Position numbers and translations under genes: made by a program. Below, piece after piece: positions 26,340 to 36,344 of a DNA stretch of 64,000 bases. Source of the stretch: Pseudomonas flexibilis (lineage in GTDB: Bacteria; Pseudomonadota; Gammaproteobacteria; Pseudomonadales; Pseudomonadaceae); contig NZ_JRUD01000014.1 of assembly GCF_000802425.1 (NCBI RefSeq), positions 62,001 through 126,000 of the forward strand. Direction: 5' to 3'. The notes below the pieces were generated by a model. It saw only the letters and a list, made by a program, of their open reading frames with translations, had not been told where the DNA came from and did no database searches. Every line of letters starts with the position of its first letter. Within the stretch, counting starts at the first letter, position 1.

Positions 26340-26807
26340 TTACTTGGCGCGGAAGTTGTCGTGGCAGGCCTTGCAGCCGGCACCGACGTCACCGAAGGCC
26401 TTGCGGATGCGCGCCTGGTCGCCGCTGGCGGCTTCGCTGGCCAGGGTGTTGGCGGCCTGCACGAACTGGCCGCCGATCTGGCCGGCCTTTTCCAGGTTCT
26501 GGAAGAATTCGGGCTTCAGGCGGGTCTTCACCGGGGCCTTGCCCTGCACGCTGTCCGGGCTGTACAGCGCGCCCATGCCGGAGTTGGCCAACGCGGCGAT
26601 GGCGTTGGCGGAAGCCTGCACCTGGGCGGCGTCGAACGGCACGCTGCCGTCGATGACCTGAGCCTTGATCTTGCCCATGTTCCAGGACATGAACTGGTAA
26701 CCGGCCTTGCGGTACTGGATCTGGTCCTCAACGCTCAGTTGGGCGTTGGCGGTCAGGCTGGCGGCGGCGAGTACGGCACTCAGGCTGCCGATGACAAGAG
26801 CTTTCAC
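26340..26807 (-). CDS. Cytochrome c'
   Basis: A 155-residue periplasmic cytochrome c'. A signal peptide (MKALVIGSLSAVLAAASLTANA) is followed by a four-helix bundle. The single haem site CKACH (Cys145, Cys148, His149) is near the C-terminus, as in class II cytochromes c. The start is the GTG at 26807 with AAGGAGAACACC upstream; a longer frame to 26978 runs through a terminator region and was rejected. Such proteins bind NO or carry electrons. Pairing with the adjacent b561 gene is suggestive. Confidence 0.93.
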   Translation of the reverse strand: MKALVIGSLSAVLAAASLTANAQLSVEDQIQYRKAGYQFMSWNMGKIKAQVIDGSVPFDAAQVQASANAIAALANSGMGALYSPDSVQGKAPVKTRLKPEFFQNLEKAGQIGGQFVQAANTLASEAASGDQARIRKAFGDVGAGCKACHDNFRAK

Positions 26808-26925
26808 GGTGTTCTCCTTTTGGGTAACAGCACGACCCCATGGTCGAAGCGCCAATGGTCGCCTTCCGTCGGGTTGGACACAACCTTCACCTTCGATACC
26901 CAGGGGCGTATGGAAACACCCTGCA

Positions 26926-26957
26926 ATAAAAAACCCCGTGGCTTTCGCCACGGGGTT
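26926..26957 (-). terminator. Terminator after ahpF
   Basis: Stem AACCCCGTGGC / GCCACGGGGTT with loop TTTC (in plus-strand reading). In the minus-strand direction it is followed by a T-run, so it is a strong intrinsic terminator for ahpF. Confidence 0.88.
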
Positions 26958-26991
26958 CGCCCGTTTGCACGCAGGCATTTTTTCTTTGTGA

Positions 26992-28545
26992 TCAGCCCTG
27001 ACGGATCAGGTGATCGAAAGCGCTTAGAGAAGCCTTGGCGCCCTCGCCGACCGCAATCACGATCTGCTTGTACGGCACGGTGGTGACGTCGCCGGCGGCG
27101 AACACACCGGGGATGTTGGTCTGGCCCTTGGCGTCGACCACGATCTCGCCGAAGCGGTTCAGCTCGACGGTGCCCTTCAGCCAGTCGCTGTTGGGCAGCA
27201 GGCCGATCTGCACGAAGATGCCTTCCAGCTCGACGGTGTGCAGCTGCTCGGTAGTGCGGTCCTTGTAGACCAGGCCGGTCACCTTCTGGCCATCGCCCAG
27301 CACCTCGGTGGTCTGCGCCAGGGTGTGGATGGTGACGTTCGGCAGGCTGCGCACCTTGGCCTGCAGCACGGCGTCGGCACGCATGCTTTCACCGAACTCC
27401 AGCAGGGTCACGTGGGACACGATGCCGGCCAGGTCGATGGCCGCTTCGACGCCGGAGTTGCCGCCGCCAATCACCGCCACGCGCTTGCCCTTGAACAGCG
27501 GGCCGTCGCAGTGCGGGCAGAAGCACACGCCCTTGGCCTTGTACTCGGCCTCGCCCGGCACGTTCATTTCGCGCCAGCGGGCACCGGTGGAGAGGATCAC
27601 GGTCTTGGCCTGCAGGCGGCCGCCGTTCTCGAATTCCACGGTGTGCAGGCCGTCGGCGCCGGCCGGAATCAGCTTGCTGGCGCGCTGCAGGTTCATGATG
27701 TCCACGTCGTACTGCTTGACGTGCTCTTCCAGGGCGCGGGCCAGCTTCGGACCCTCGGTCTCCTTCACGGAGATGAAGTTCTCGATGGACATGGTGTCCA
27801 GTACCTGGCCGCCGAAGCGCTCGGCCGCCACACCGGTACGGATGCCCTTGCGCGCCGCATACACGGCGGCGGAAGCACCCGCCGGGCCACCACCGACCAC
27901 CAGCACGTCGAAAGCGTCCTTGGCGTTCATCTGGTCGGCGGCGCGGGAGGCGGCGCCGGTGTCCAGCTTGGCGAGGATCTGCGCGACGTCCATGCGGCCC
28001 TGGCCGAACACTTCGCCGTTCAGGTAGATGCTCGGTACGGACATCACCTGGCGGGCTTCGACTTCGTCCTGGAACAGCGCGCCGTCGATGGCGACGTGGC
28101 GGATGTTCGGGTTCAGCACGGCCATCAGGTTCAGCGCCTGAACGACATCCGGGCAGTTCTGGCAGGACAGGGAGAAATAGGTCTCGAAGTTGAATTCGCC
28201 TTGCAGACCCTTGATCTGTTCGATGACGTCCTGGCTTTCCTTGGACGGATGGCCGCCGACCTGCAGTAGGGCCAGGACCAGGGACGTGAATTCGTGGCCC
28301 ATCGGCAGACCGGCGAAGGTCAGGCTGATGTTGCCGTTGATGCGGTTCAGGGAGAACGAAGGCTTGCGGGCATCGTTGCCGTCGGTGCGCAGGCTGATCT
28401 TGTCGCTCAGACCGGCGATGTCCTGCAGCAGGCCCAGCATTTCCTGGGACTTCGCGCCATCATCGAGGGACGCGACGATCTCGAACGGCTGGGTGACCTT
28501 TTCGAGGTAGGCCTTCAACTGGGTTTTAAGATTGGCGTCCAACAT
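26992..28545 (-). CDS. ahpF: Alkyl hydroperoxide reductase subunit F
   Basis: A 517-residue NADH-dependent flavoprotein that reduces AhpC. The N-terminal double thioredoxin fold has Cys128-x-x-Cys131 (SCQNC). The C-terminal thioredoxin-reductase-like part has an FAD-binding [12 protein letters not shown] near residue 217, the redox pair Cys343-Cys346 in CPHCDG and an NADH-binding [12 protein letters not shown] near residue 358. An extra Cys341 lies just before the pair. It is separated from ahpC by a 242-base gap containing a terminator, so its expression must use read-through or its own promoter. Confidence 0.97.
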   Translation of the reverse strand: MLDANLKTQLKAYLEKVTQPFEIVASLDDGAKSQEMLGLLQDIAGLSDKISLRTDGNDARKPSFSLNRINGNISLTFAGLPMGHEFTSLVLALLQVGGHPSKESQDVIEQIKGLQGEFNFETYFSLSCQNCPDVVQALNLMAVLNPNIRHVAIDGALFQDEVEARQVMSVPSIYLNGEVFGQGRMDVAQILAKLDTGAASRAADQMNAKDAFDVLVVGGGPAGASAAVYAARKGIRTGVAAERFGGQVLDTMSIENFISVKETEGPKLARALEEHVKQYDVDIMNLQRASKLIPAGADGLHTVEFENGGRLQAKTVILSTGARWREMNVPGEAEYKAKGVCFCPHCDGPLFKGKRVAVIGGGNSGVEAAIDLAGIVSHVTLLEFGESMRADAVLQAKVRSLPNVTIHTLAQTTEVLGDGQKVTGLVYKDRTTEQLHTVELEGIFVQIGLLPNSDWLKGTVELNRFGEIVVDAKGQTNIPGVFAAGDVTTVPYKQIVIAVGEGAKASLSAFDHLIRQG

Positions 28546-28583
28546 GGTGTGCGGTACCCCGTGTAATAAATTCCGGAAACAAA

Positions 28584-28610
28584 ACGCCCGGGCGGATCGC
28601 GCCCGGGCGT
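28584..28610 (-). terminator. Terminator between ahpC and ahpF
   Basis: Stem ACGCCCGGGC / GCCCGGGCGT with a 7-base loop. In the minus-strand direction it is followed by TTTTG. It lies about 40 bases before the ahpF start, so it should limit read-through from ahpC. Confidence 0.8.
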
Positions 28611-28647
28611 CGGGCTAGAGGGGAGCCGGTAAAAACTCCCGTAGCGT

Positions 28648-28788
28648 AAAACGGATGGCAAAGCAGGTCAGCGAAGCCGAGGCAAGGCGCAATCAGGCGA
28701 GGGCGCGGAGTTTACGAGCTGTAAATGAGCAGCCCGAGCCTGATTGCAACGCCGCATCGGCGATGCTGAGCGGCTTTGCCGCCGTTTT
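28648..28788. repeat. Long imperfect hairpin element at the 3' end of ahpC
   Basis: About 141 bases form one near-continuous inverted repeat with roughly 60-base arms. The outermost AAAACGG pairs with CCGTTTT, then GGCAAAGC, TCAGC, GCCGA and AATCAGGC with their complements in order, and the tip TTTAC-GAGCT-GTAAA closes it. It begins right at the ahpC stop codon. It has no coding content. The shape resembles a MITE or a family-specific 3'UTR structure; I vaguely recall similar sequences elsewhere in Pseudomonas but cannot verify that here. Confidence 0.8.
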
Positions 28789-29351
28789 TAGATCTTGCCA
28801 ACCAGATCCAGGGACGGAGCCAGAGTGGCTTCGCCTTCCTTCCACTTGGCCGGGCAGACTTCGCCCGGGTGGGAGGCGACATACTGGGCGGCCTTGACCT
28901 TGCGCAGCAGGTCGGAAGCGTCACGGCCGATGCCTTCGGCGGTGATTTCCACGGCCTGGATGATGCCTTCCGGGTCAACGATGAAGGTACCGCGGTTGGC
29001 CAGGCCCTGGTCTTCGCGCAGGACTTCGAAGTTGCGGCTGATCTGCATGGTCGGGTCGCCGATCATGGTGTACTGGATCTTGCCGATGGTTTCGGAGCTG
29101 TCGTGCCAGGCCTTGTGGGTGAAATGGGTGTCGGTGGACACGGAGTAGATCTCGACGCCCAGCTTCTGGAACTCGGCGTAGTGGTCAGCCACGTCGCCCA
29201 GCTCGGTCGGGCAGACGAAGGTGAAGTCGGCCGGGTAGAAGAAGAAGACGGCCCACTTGCCCTTCAGGTCGGCTTCGGTGACTTCGATGAACTTGCCCTG
29301 CTTGAACGCTTGAGCTTTGAACGGCTTGATCTGGGTGTTGATAACGGACAT
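28788..29351 (-). CDS. ahpC: Alkyl hydroperoxide reductase subunit C (peroxiredoxin)
   Basis: A 187-residue typical two-cysteine peroxiredoxin that reduces H2O2 and organic hydroperoxides using AhpF. The peroxidatic cysteine is Cys47 in FVCPTE and the resolving cysteine is Cys166 in GEVCPAKW. Length and sequence are standard for the bacterial AhpC1 type. The stop codon lies at the edge of a large hairpin element. An AT-rich promoter region with an OxyR-like pattern lies upstream. Confidence 0.98.
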   Translation of the reverse strand: MSVINTQIKPFKAQAFKQGKFIEVTEADLKGKWAVFFFYPADFTFVCPTELGDVADHYAEFQKLGVEIYSVSTDTHFTHKAWHDSSETIGKIQYTMIGDPTMQISRNFEVLREDQGLANRGTFIVDPEGIIQAVEITAEGIGRDASDLLRKVKAAQYVASHPGEVCPAKWKEGEATLAPSLDLVGKI

Positions 29352-29425
29352 TCACAGACTCCTTGGAGAGGGTGGGTTGAAACATTTGATGGGGGTCATC
29401 TTAGCGGATAACCCCCAGATCACTA

Positions 29426-29462
29426 ATTTATTAACCAAATCCTTGCAATAGAATCAGTCAAT
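29426..29462 (-). promoter_or_regulatory. Possible OxyR site upstream of ahpC
   Basis: Four tetranucleotides spaced by 7 bases read ATTT, AAAT, ATAG, CAAT against the OxyR pattern ATAG-CTAT-ATAG-CTAT. The box abuts a weak -35 (TTAGTG on the minus strand, 29421-29426), which is 17 bases from a TAAGAT -10 (29398-29403). That is the arrangement expected for OxyR activation of ahpC. Match quality is only partial. Confidence 0.4.
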
Positions 29463-29582
29463 AACACAACACTCATAAAGCATGGGGATGGCGAGCCGCG
29501 CATTCAAGCAGCCCGTCTGTCGCGCTTGAACCGCGTCGACGTTCCAGCCACCCTATGGCCCTGCCGAATAACGCCGTCCCGC

Positions 29583-31397
29583 ATGACCCATCCTTCCATC
29601 ACATCGAACAGGCCCCGCTGGCGCAGCCTGGGCATTCTCGCCCTGCTGCTGGCCCTGCTGCTCTGGCCCCTGCACGAGCTTGCCGAGCGCTATTACAGCG
29701 CCCGACTCGCCGAGCAGAACCGCCAGACGCTGGACCTCTACGTCGCCAACCTGCTGGGCACGCTGCGCAGCTACGAAACCCTGCCGGGCATACTTGGCAA
29801 CCTGCCGGTGCTGCGTAATGCACTGCTGAGCCCGAGCAACAGCGCCTCGCTGGAGCTGGCGAACCACCAGTTGATGCGCCTCAAGCATCAGACCGGCGCG
29901 GACGTGATCTACCTGATGCGCGCCGACGGACTGACCATCGCCTCTTCCAACTGGGACCAGCCGGACTCGTTCGTCGGCCGCAACTTCGCCTTCCGCCCCT
30001 ACTTCCTGGAAGCCATGGACGGGCGCCTGGGACGTTTCTTCGGCCTGGGCAACACCTCCGGCAAGCGCGGCTACTACTTCGGCCAGGCCATCGAGCATGG
30101 CCGCGAACGCGTCGGCGTGCTGGTGGTGAAGCTGGACCTGGACCGCACCGAAACCCTGTGGGGCAATTCACCGGAGCGCCTGCTGGTGACCGACAGCCAG
30201 GGCGTGGCGATTCTCACCTCCTACCCCGGCTGGCGCTTTCGCACCACGCGGCCGCTGCGTGCCGAGGAGCAAGAGGCCATCGCCCTGCATCGGCCCTACC
30301 CGACCCTCGACCTGCAGCAGCTCGAGCTGGACCCGGTGCTCTGGCTGCAGCAGAGCCGCCAGCTGGACGAGATCGGCTGGACGGTAAGCATCCTGACCCC
30401 CGCCAGCCAGCTGGATCGCCCGGTACAGAGCATCCTGGCCGGGGGCGGCATCGCCCTGCTGGCGATCCTCGCCCTCTACGGCCTGTGGCTGCAGCGCCAG
30501 CGTCACTACCTGGATCGCATCGCACTGAGCACCCGCGCACAGCGCGAGCTGGAGGCGCGGGTGCTGGAGCGCACCCGAGACCTGGAGAGCCTCAACAGCC
30601 GCCTCAAGCAGGAAGTGCTGGAGCGCGAGCAGGCCCAGCAGGAGTTGGTGCGCGCCCAGGACGAGCTGGTGCAGGCCGGCAAGCTGTCGGCGCTGGGCAC
30701 CATGAGCGCCAGCATCAGCCATGAACTCAACCAGCCGCTGGCGGCGATCCGCAGCTACGCCGACAACGCCCGCATCCTGCTCGAGCACCAGCGCCACGAC
30801 GAGGTGAATGCCAACCTGCAGCAGATCAGCGCGCTGACCGCCCGCGCCGCGTCGATCATTGCCCACCTGCGTGCCTTCGCCCGCCGCGATCGGCATGCCC
30901 CGGAGAGCATGGCGCTGCAGCCGGCGCTGGACGACGCCCTGGCCCTGCACGCCCAGCGCCGCCGCACCCTGGACGTCGAGCTGATCCGCGACCTGCCGGA
31001 TGCGCCGCTGTGGGTGCAGGCCGGCGAGACCCGCCTGCGCCAGGTGCTCAGCAACCTGATTGCCAACGCCCTTGACGCCCTCGCCGAGCGACCACTGCCC
31101 CGCAAGCTGTGGATCGCCGCACGCCATGATGAACAGGGCGTGTCCCTGAGCCTGCGCGACAACGGCCGTGGTTTCAGCCAGGAGGCGCTGAATCATGCGC
31201 TGGAGCCGTTCTTCACTACCAAGACCAGCACCCAGGGCCTCGGCCTGGGCCTGGCGATCTGTGACAGCCTGATGCGCGCGTTGGGCGGCGAGCTGCAGAT
31301 CGGCAATCATCCCGAGGGTGGCGCGCAGCTGATCCTGCACCTGCGCCTGGCCGAACCCGGAACCAACCCCTATCCGCCGGAGGATCTGTCCGCATGA
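29583..31397 (+). CDS. dctB: C4-dicarboxylate sensor histidine kinase DctB
   Basis: A 604-residue membrane sensor kinase. A transmembrane helix near residues 13-30 precedes a periplasmic double-PAS (Cache) sensor. A second helix (ILAGGGIALLAILALYGLWL, about 285-305) and a coiled coil (ARVLERTRDLESLNSRLKQEV) follow. The kinase core has His380 in SISHELNQPLAAI, an N box (NLIANALDAL) and G boxes (DNGRGF, GLGLGL). It senses succinate, fumarate and malate and phosphorylates DctD. The start ATG at 29583 was preferred to a TTG at 29526. Its stop overlaps dctD as ATGA. Confidence 0.93.
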   Translation: MTHPSITSNRPRWRSLGILALLLALLLWPLHELAERYYSARLAEQNRQTLDLYVANLLGTLRSYETLPGILGNLPVLRNALLSPSNSASLELANHQLMRLKHQTGADVIYLMRADGLTIASSNWDQPDSFVGRNFAFRPYFLEAMDGRLGRFFGLGNTSGKRGYYFGQAIEHGRERVGVLVVKLDLDRTETLWGNSPERLLVTDSQGVAILTSYPGWRFRTTRPLRAEEQEAIALHRPYPTLDLQQLELDPVLWLQQSRQLDEIGWTVSILTPASQLDRPVQSILAGGGIALLAILALYGLWLQRQRHYLDRIALSTRAQRELEARVLERTRDLESLNSRLKQEVLEREQAQQELVRAQDELVQAGKLSALGTMSASISHELNQPLAAIRSYADNARILLEHQRHDEVNANLQQISALTARAASIIAHLRAFARRDRHAPESMALQPALDDALALHAQRRRTLDVELIRDLPDAPLWVQAGETRLRQVLSNLIANALDALAERPLPRKLWIAARHDEQGVSLSLRDNGRGFSQEALNHALEPFFTTKTSTQGLGLGLAICDSLMRALGGELQIGNHPEGGAQLILHLRLAEPGTNPYPPEDLSA

Positions 31398-32782
31398 GTC
31401 CGGAAGCCGCCATCGACAACCAGATCCAGGTCCTGCTGATCGACGACGACCCCCACCTGCGCTTGGCCCTTAGCCAGACCCTGGACCTGGCCGGCCTCAG
31501 GGTGCTGGCCCTGGACAACGCGCAAGGCGTCGCCGCGCGCCTGGGTCGCGACTGGCCGGGCGTGGTGGTCAGCGACATCCGCATGCCCGGCCTGGATGGC
31601 CTGCAGCTGCTGGCGCAGATCCACGAGCGCGACCCGGAGCTGCCGGTGCTGCTGATCACCGGCCACGGCGATGTGCCGCTGGCCGTGCAGGCCATGCGCG
31701 CCGGCGCCTACGACTTCCTGGAGAAGCCCTTCGCCAGCGAACAGCTGCTGGAGAGCGTGCGCCGCGCCCTCGACCTGCGCCGCCTGGTGCTGGACAACCG
31801 CAGCCTGCGCCTGGCCCTGGCCGACCGCCAGCAGCTGGACGTGCGACTGCTTGGCCGCTCACCGGTGATGCAGCGCCTGCGCGACCAGATCGCCGCGCTG
31901 GCCGCCACCTCCGCCGACGTGCTGATCCTCGGCGAAACCGGCGCCGGCAAGGAAGTGGTGGCGCGCGCCCTGCACGACTTGTCCGCCCGCCGCGACGGCC
32001 CGTTCGTGGCCATCAACGCCGGCGCGCTGGCCGAGTCGGTGGTGGAAAGCGAGCTGTTCGGCCACGAGGCTGGCGCCTTTACCGGCGCCGCCAAGCGGCG
32101 CATCGGCAAGTTCGAGCACGCCAGCGGCGGCACCCTGTTCCTCGATGAGATCGAGAGCATGAGCCTGGACGTACAGGTCAAGCTGCTGCGCCTGCTGCAG
32201 GAGCGTGTAGTGGAACGCATGGGCTCCAACCAACTGATTCCCCTGGATATCCGGGTCATCGCCGCCACCAAGGAAGACCTGCGCCAGGCGGCGGACCAGG
32301 GGCGCTTCCGCGCCGACCTCTATTACCGCCTGAACGTCGCGCCGCTGAAGATCGCCCCGCTGCGTGAACGTGGCGAGGATGCCCTGCTGCTGTTCGAGCA
32401 TTACGCCAGCGCCGCCAGCCAGCGCCATGGCCTGCCGGTGGTACCGCTCAGCGCCGCGCAGCGCGCCCAGCTGCTGCGCCACACCTGGCCGGGCAACGTG
32501 CGGGAGCTGCAGAACACCGCGGAGCGCTTCGCCCTCGGCCTGGGCCTGGGCCTGGAGGTCGAGACACCGGGGCCGGCGACCGGCACGCCGGGCGGCCTCA
32601 GCGAACAGGTGGAAGCCTTCGAACGCGCGCTGATCGCGGCCGAACTGGCGCGTCCGCACAATTCTCTGCGCAGCCTGGCCGAAGCGCTGGGCATTCCACG
32701 CAAGACGCTGCACGATAAGCTTCGCAAGCACGGCCTGGCAGTTCACGACCCTGGCGGGAATCCGCCAGAAGCTCTCGACTGA
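31394..32782 (+). CDS. dctD: C4-dicarboxylate sigma-54 response regulator DctD
   Basis: A 462-residue NtrC-type activator. The receiver has the acidic pocket DDD (residues 17-19), the phosphorylated Asp61 and Lys111. The AAA+ domain has Walker A GETGAGKE and the sigma-54 contact loop GAFTGA. A C-terminal Fis-type helix-turn-helix (LRSLAEALGIPRKTLHDKLRKHG) binds DNA. It is co-translated with DctB. Its likely target, the sigma-54 promoter of dctPQM, lies just downstream; one probable DctD site overlaps the 3' end of this gene. Confidence 0.95.
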   Translation: MSPEAAIDNQIQVLLIDDDPHLRLALSQTLDLAGLRVLALDNAQGVAARLGRDWPGVVVSDIRMPGLDGLQLLAQIHERDPELPVLLITGHGDVPLAVQAMRAGAYDFLEKPFASEQLLESVRRALDLRRLVLDNRSLRLALADRQQLDVRLLGRSPVMQRLRDQIAALAATSADVLILGETGAGKEVVARALHDLSARRDGPFVAINAGALAESVVESELFGHEAGAFTGAAKRRIGKFEHASGGTLFLDEIESMSLDVQVKLLRLLQERVVERMGSNQLIPLDIRVIAATKEDLRQAADQGRFRADLYYRLNVAPLKIAPLRERGEDALLLFEHYASAASQRHGLPVVPLSAAQRAQLLRHTWPGNVRELQNTAERFALGLGLGLEVETPGPATGTPGGLSEQVEAFERALIAAELARPHNSLRSLAEALGIPRKTLHDKLRKHGLAVHDPGGNPPEALD

Positions 32783-32798
32783 CCGGCGGAAACCCGCC
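32751..32798. promoter_or_regulatory. Tandem dyads, probable DctD upstream activating sites
   Basis: Two matching palindromes: CTGGCGG-gaat-CCGCCAG at 32751-32768 (inside the dctD 3' end) and GGCGG-aaac-CCGCC at 32785-32798. Their centres are 32 bases apart, about three helical turns, and about 140 and 108 bases before the start predicted from the sigma-54 promoter. This matches the double DctD site described for rhizobial dctA. Confidence 0.72.
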
Positions 32799-32832
32799 AA
32801 AAGTCGCCTGTCATGCGGCCTGCGCCGCCTTC

Positions 32833-34021
<1,189 letters not shown>

Positions 34022-34033
34022 GCCTTCTGGCCC

Positions 34034-34059
34034 AGCGGGCACGCTTCGACGTGCCCGCT
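34034..34059. other. Intercistronic hairpin after dctP
   Basis: Perfect 9-bp stem AGCGGGCAC / GTGCCCGCT with an 8-base loop just after dctP. No T-run. It is likely to give higher levels of the binding protein than of the membrane subunits. Confidence 0.65.
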
Positions 34060-34160
34060 CCGATGCCGCGGGACCTGCGGTAATAACAAGATTGAAACTG
34101 CCAGGTACGGCTTCTGGTCGCTCTCGCGACGTTTGTTCAACCCATCGGGAGATGTCATCC

Positions 34161-34799
34161 ATGAACGCCCTGCGGCGCATCTGGGACCATTTCGAGGAGA
34201 TGTTCATTGCATTTCTCCTCGCGGCAATGACGCTGGTGACCTTCGTCTATGTCGCACTCAACAACCTCTACACCATGTTCTACACCTTCGCCGAGAAGAT
34301 GCCGAGCATGGAGGATTTCTGGTACGGCATCGGGGATGCCATCCTGGCCCTGGCGCAAGCCATGACCTGGAGTAACGCACTGACCAAGGCACTGTTCGCC
34401 TGGCTGATCTTCTTCGGCATCGCCTACGGCGTGCGTACTGCCGGCCACATCGGCGTGGACGCGGTGGTCAAGCTTTTCAAGACCAAGGCCCAACGCGTCA
34501 TCGGCATCATTGCCTGCCTGGTCTGCCTGGGTTACGCCGGCCTGCTGGCCGAGTCCAGCCTGGAGTGGGTCGCCACCCTGGCCACGGCACAGATCGGCGC
34601 CGAGGATCTGGGCCATTACGGCATCATGCAATGGCACATTGCCTTAATCGTGCCGTTCGGCTTTGCCCTGTGCTTCATCCGCTTCCTTGAAATCTTCGTG
34701 CGCATCATCCGTGGCCAGCAGACCGGCCTGGGGCTGGCTGACGAGGCCGCCGACGCCGCCCATCTGGCACAGCACGACGACACCGAGGAGCGCAAGTAA
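34161..34799 (+). CDS. dctQ: TRAP transporter small membrane subunit DctQ
   Basis: A 212-residue membrane protein with four hydrophobic helices, of the DctQ family that links binding protein and permease. The start ATG at 34161 has GGGAG about nine bases upstream. The frame is open further upstream to 34092, without a better site. It is slightly longer than many DctQ proteins because of the segment MPSMEDFWYGIGDAILALAQAMTWS between helices 1 and 2. The stop codon directly abuts the dctM start. Confidence 0.92.
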   Translation: MNALRRIWDHFEEMFIAFLLAAMTLVTFVYVALNNLYTMFYTFAEKMPSMEDFWYGIGDAILALAQAMTWSNALTKALFAWLIFFGIAYGVRTAGHIGVDAVVKLFKTKAQRVIGIIACLVCLGYAGLLAESSLEWVATLATAQIGAEDLGHYGIMQWHIALIVPFGFALCFIRFLEIFVRIIRGQQTGLGLADEAADAAHLAQHDDTEERK

Positions 34800-36083
34800 A
34801 TGTCCATTCTTTTCCTGTTCGTAATGCTCTTCGCGCTGATGTTCATCGGCGTGCCGATCGCCGTGTCCCTCGGCCTGGCCGGCTCGCTGACCATCATGAT
34901 CTTCAGCGAGGACTCGGTCCGTTCGCTGGCCATCAAGCTGTTCGAAACCTCCGAGCACTACACCCTGCTGGCCATTCCGTTCTTCCTCCTGGCCGGCGCC
35001 TTCATGACCACCGGTGGCGTGGCGCGTCGTCTGATCGACTTCGCCAACGCCTGCGTCGGCCACATCCGCGGCGGTCTGGCCATCGGCGCAGTGCTGGCGT
35101 GCATGCTCTTCGCCGCGCTGTCCGGCTCCTCCCCAGCCACCGTGGCTGCGGTGGGCTCCATCGCCATCGCCGGCATGGTGCGCTCCGGTTATCCGCAGGC
35201 ATTCGGCGCCGGCATCATCACCAACGCCGGTACCCTGGGCATCCTGATTCCGCCGTCGGTGGTGATGGTGGTGTACGCCGCCGCCACCGAACAGTCGGTG
35301 GGCAAGCTGTTCGTCGCCGGCGTTATTCCGGGCATTCTGCTCGGCCTGGCGCTGATGGTGGCCATCTACATCGTCGCCGTTAAGAAGAACCTGCCGGCCC
35401 TGCCGCGCGCGTCCTTCCGCGAGTGGCTGAGCGCCGGCCGCAAGGCCATGTGGGGCCTGCTGCTGATGGTGATCATCCTCGGCGGCATCTACTCCGGCAT
35501 GTTCACCCCGACCGAGGCGGCCGCCGTGGCGGCGGTGTACTCGGCCTTCGTGGCGATCTTCGTGTACAAGGACCTGACCATCAAACAGGTCCCGCACGTG
35601 ATCCTGGAGTCCGGCAAGCTGAGCATCATGCTGATGTTCATCATCGCCAACGCCATGCTGTTCGCCCATGTGCTGACCACCGAACAGATCCCGCAGCAGA
35701 TCACCAGCATGGTGATGGGCATGGGTCTGGAGCCCTGGCAGTTCCTGCTGGTGGTGAACATCGTGCTACTGGTGGCTGGCGCGTTCATGGAACCGTCCGC
35801 GGTGATCCTGATCCTGGCGCCCATCCTGTTCCCCATCGCCATGGAGCTGGGCATCGACCCGATCCACCTGGGCATCATCATGGTGGTGAACATGGAGATC
35901 GGCCTGATCACCCCGCCGGTGGGCCTCAACCTGTTCGTCACCTCGGCGGTGACCGGCATGACCGTACCGCAGGTGATCCGTGCCGCCATGCCGTGGCTGC
36001 TGATTCTGCTGAGCTTCCTGGTGATCATCACCTACGTGCCGTGGGTCTCCTTGGCGCTGCCGAACTGGCTGGGCATGCCGTAA
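34800..36083 (+). CDS. dctM: TRAP transporter large permease subunit DctM
   Basis: A 427-residue permease of the DctM family with about 12 membrane segments. It drives dicarboxylate uptake with the sodium gradient. Characteristic stretches include the N-terminal LMFIGVPIAVSLGLAG, the GSSPATVAAVGSIAI region and the GLITPPVGLNLFV motif near the C-terminus. It starts immediately after dctQ and is followed by two hairpins, the second a convincing terminator. Confidence 0.95.
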   Translation: MSILFLFVMLFALMFIGVPIAVSLGLAGSLTIMIFSEDSVRSLAIKLFETSEHYTLLAIPFFLLAGAFMTTGGVARRLIDFANACVGHIRGGLAIGAVLACMLFAALSGSSPATVAAVGSIAIAGMVRSGYPQAFGAGIITNAGTLGILIPPSVVMVVYAAATEQSVGKLFVAGVIPGILLGLALMVAIYIVAVKKNLPALPRASFREWLSAGRKAMWGLLLMVIILGGIYSGMFTPTEAAAVAAVYSAFVAIFVYKDLTIKQVPHVILESGKLSIMLMFIIANAMLFAHVLTTEQIPQQITSMVMGMGLEPWQFLLVVNIVLLVAGAFMEPSAVILILAPILFPIAMELGIDPIHLGIIMVVNMEIGLITPPVGLNLFVTSAVTGMTVPQVIRAAMPWLLILLSFLVIITYVPWVSLALPNWLGMP

Positions 36084-36104
36084 GGCGCTTCACCCTCTCC
36101 CCAG

Positions 36105-36129
36105 CCCCTCTCCCATCAAGGGAAAGGGG
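36105..36129. other. CCCCTCTCCC hairpin after dctM
   Basis: Imperfect stem CCCCTCTCCC / GGGAAAGGGG with a 5-base loop. This type of C/G-run hairpin is common between genes in pseudomonads; it lies just before the terminator at 36140. Confidence 0.5.
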
Positions 36130-36139
36130 AAACCCAACC

Positions 36140-36175
36140 GAAAGCCCGGCCCCGCGCCGGGCTTTCGCGTTTCTG
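36140..36175 (+). terminator. Terminator of dctPQM
   Basis: Perfect 11-bp stem GAAAGCCCGGC / GCCGGGCTTTC with a 5-base loop followed by a mixed T-rich stretch (GCGTTTC). It closes the dctPQM unit. Confidence 0.8.
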
Positions 36176-36344
36176 CCGCCCGGCGGCGAACTCCGACCAA
36201 TGGGTGACATCCGTGACTTCATGGTCAGACACTGCGTCAAGCAAGGCAGTCCACAAGAACGTGCCTCGTCGTCTGCAGGCGCGACAAATTCCCGGTCAGC
36301 GCGTCCCACCGCGCCGACCCTTTGCGTGAGGAGTATCCCGGGTC

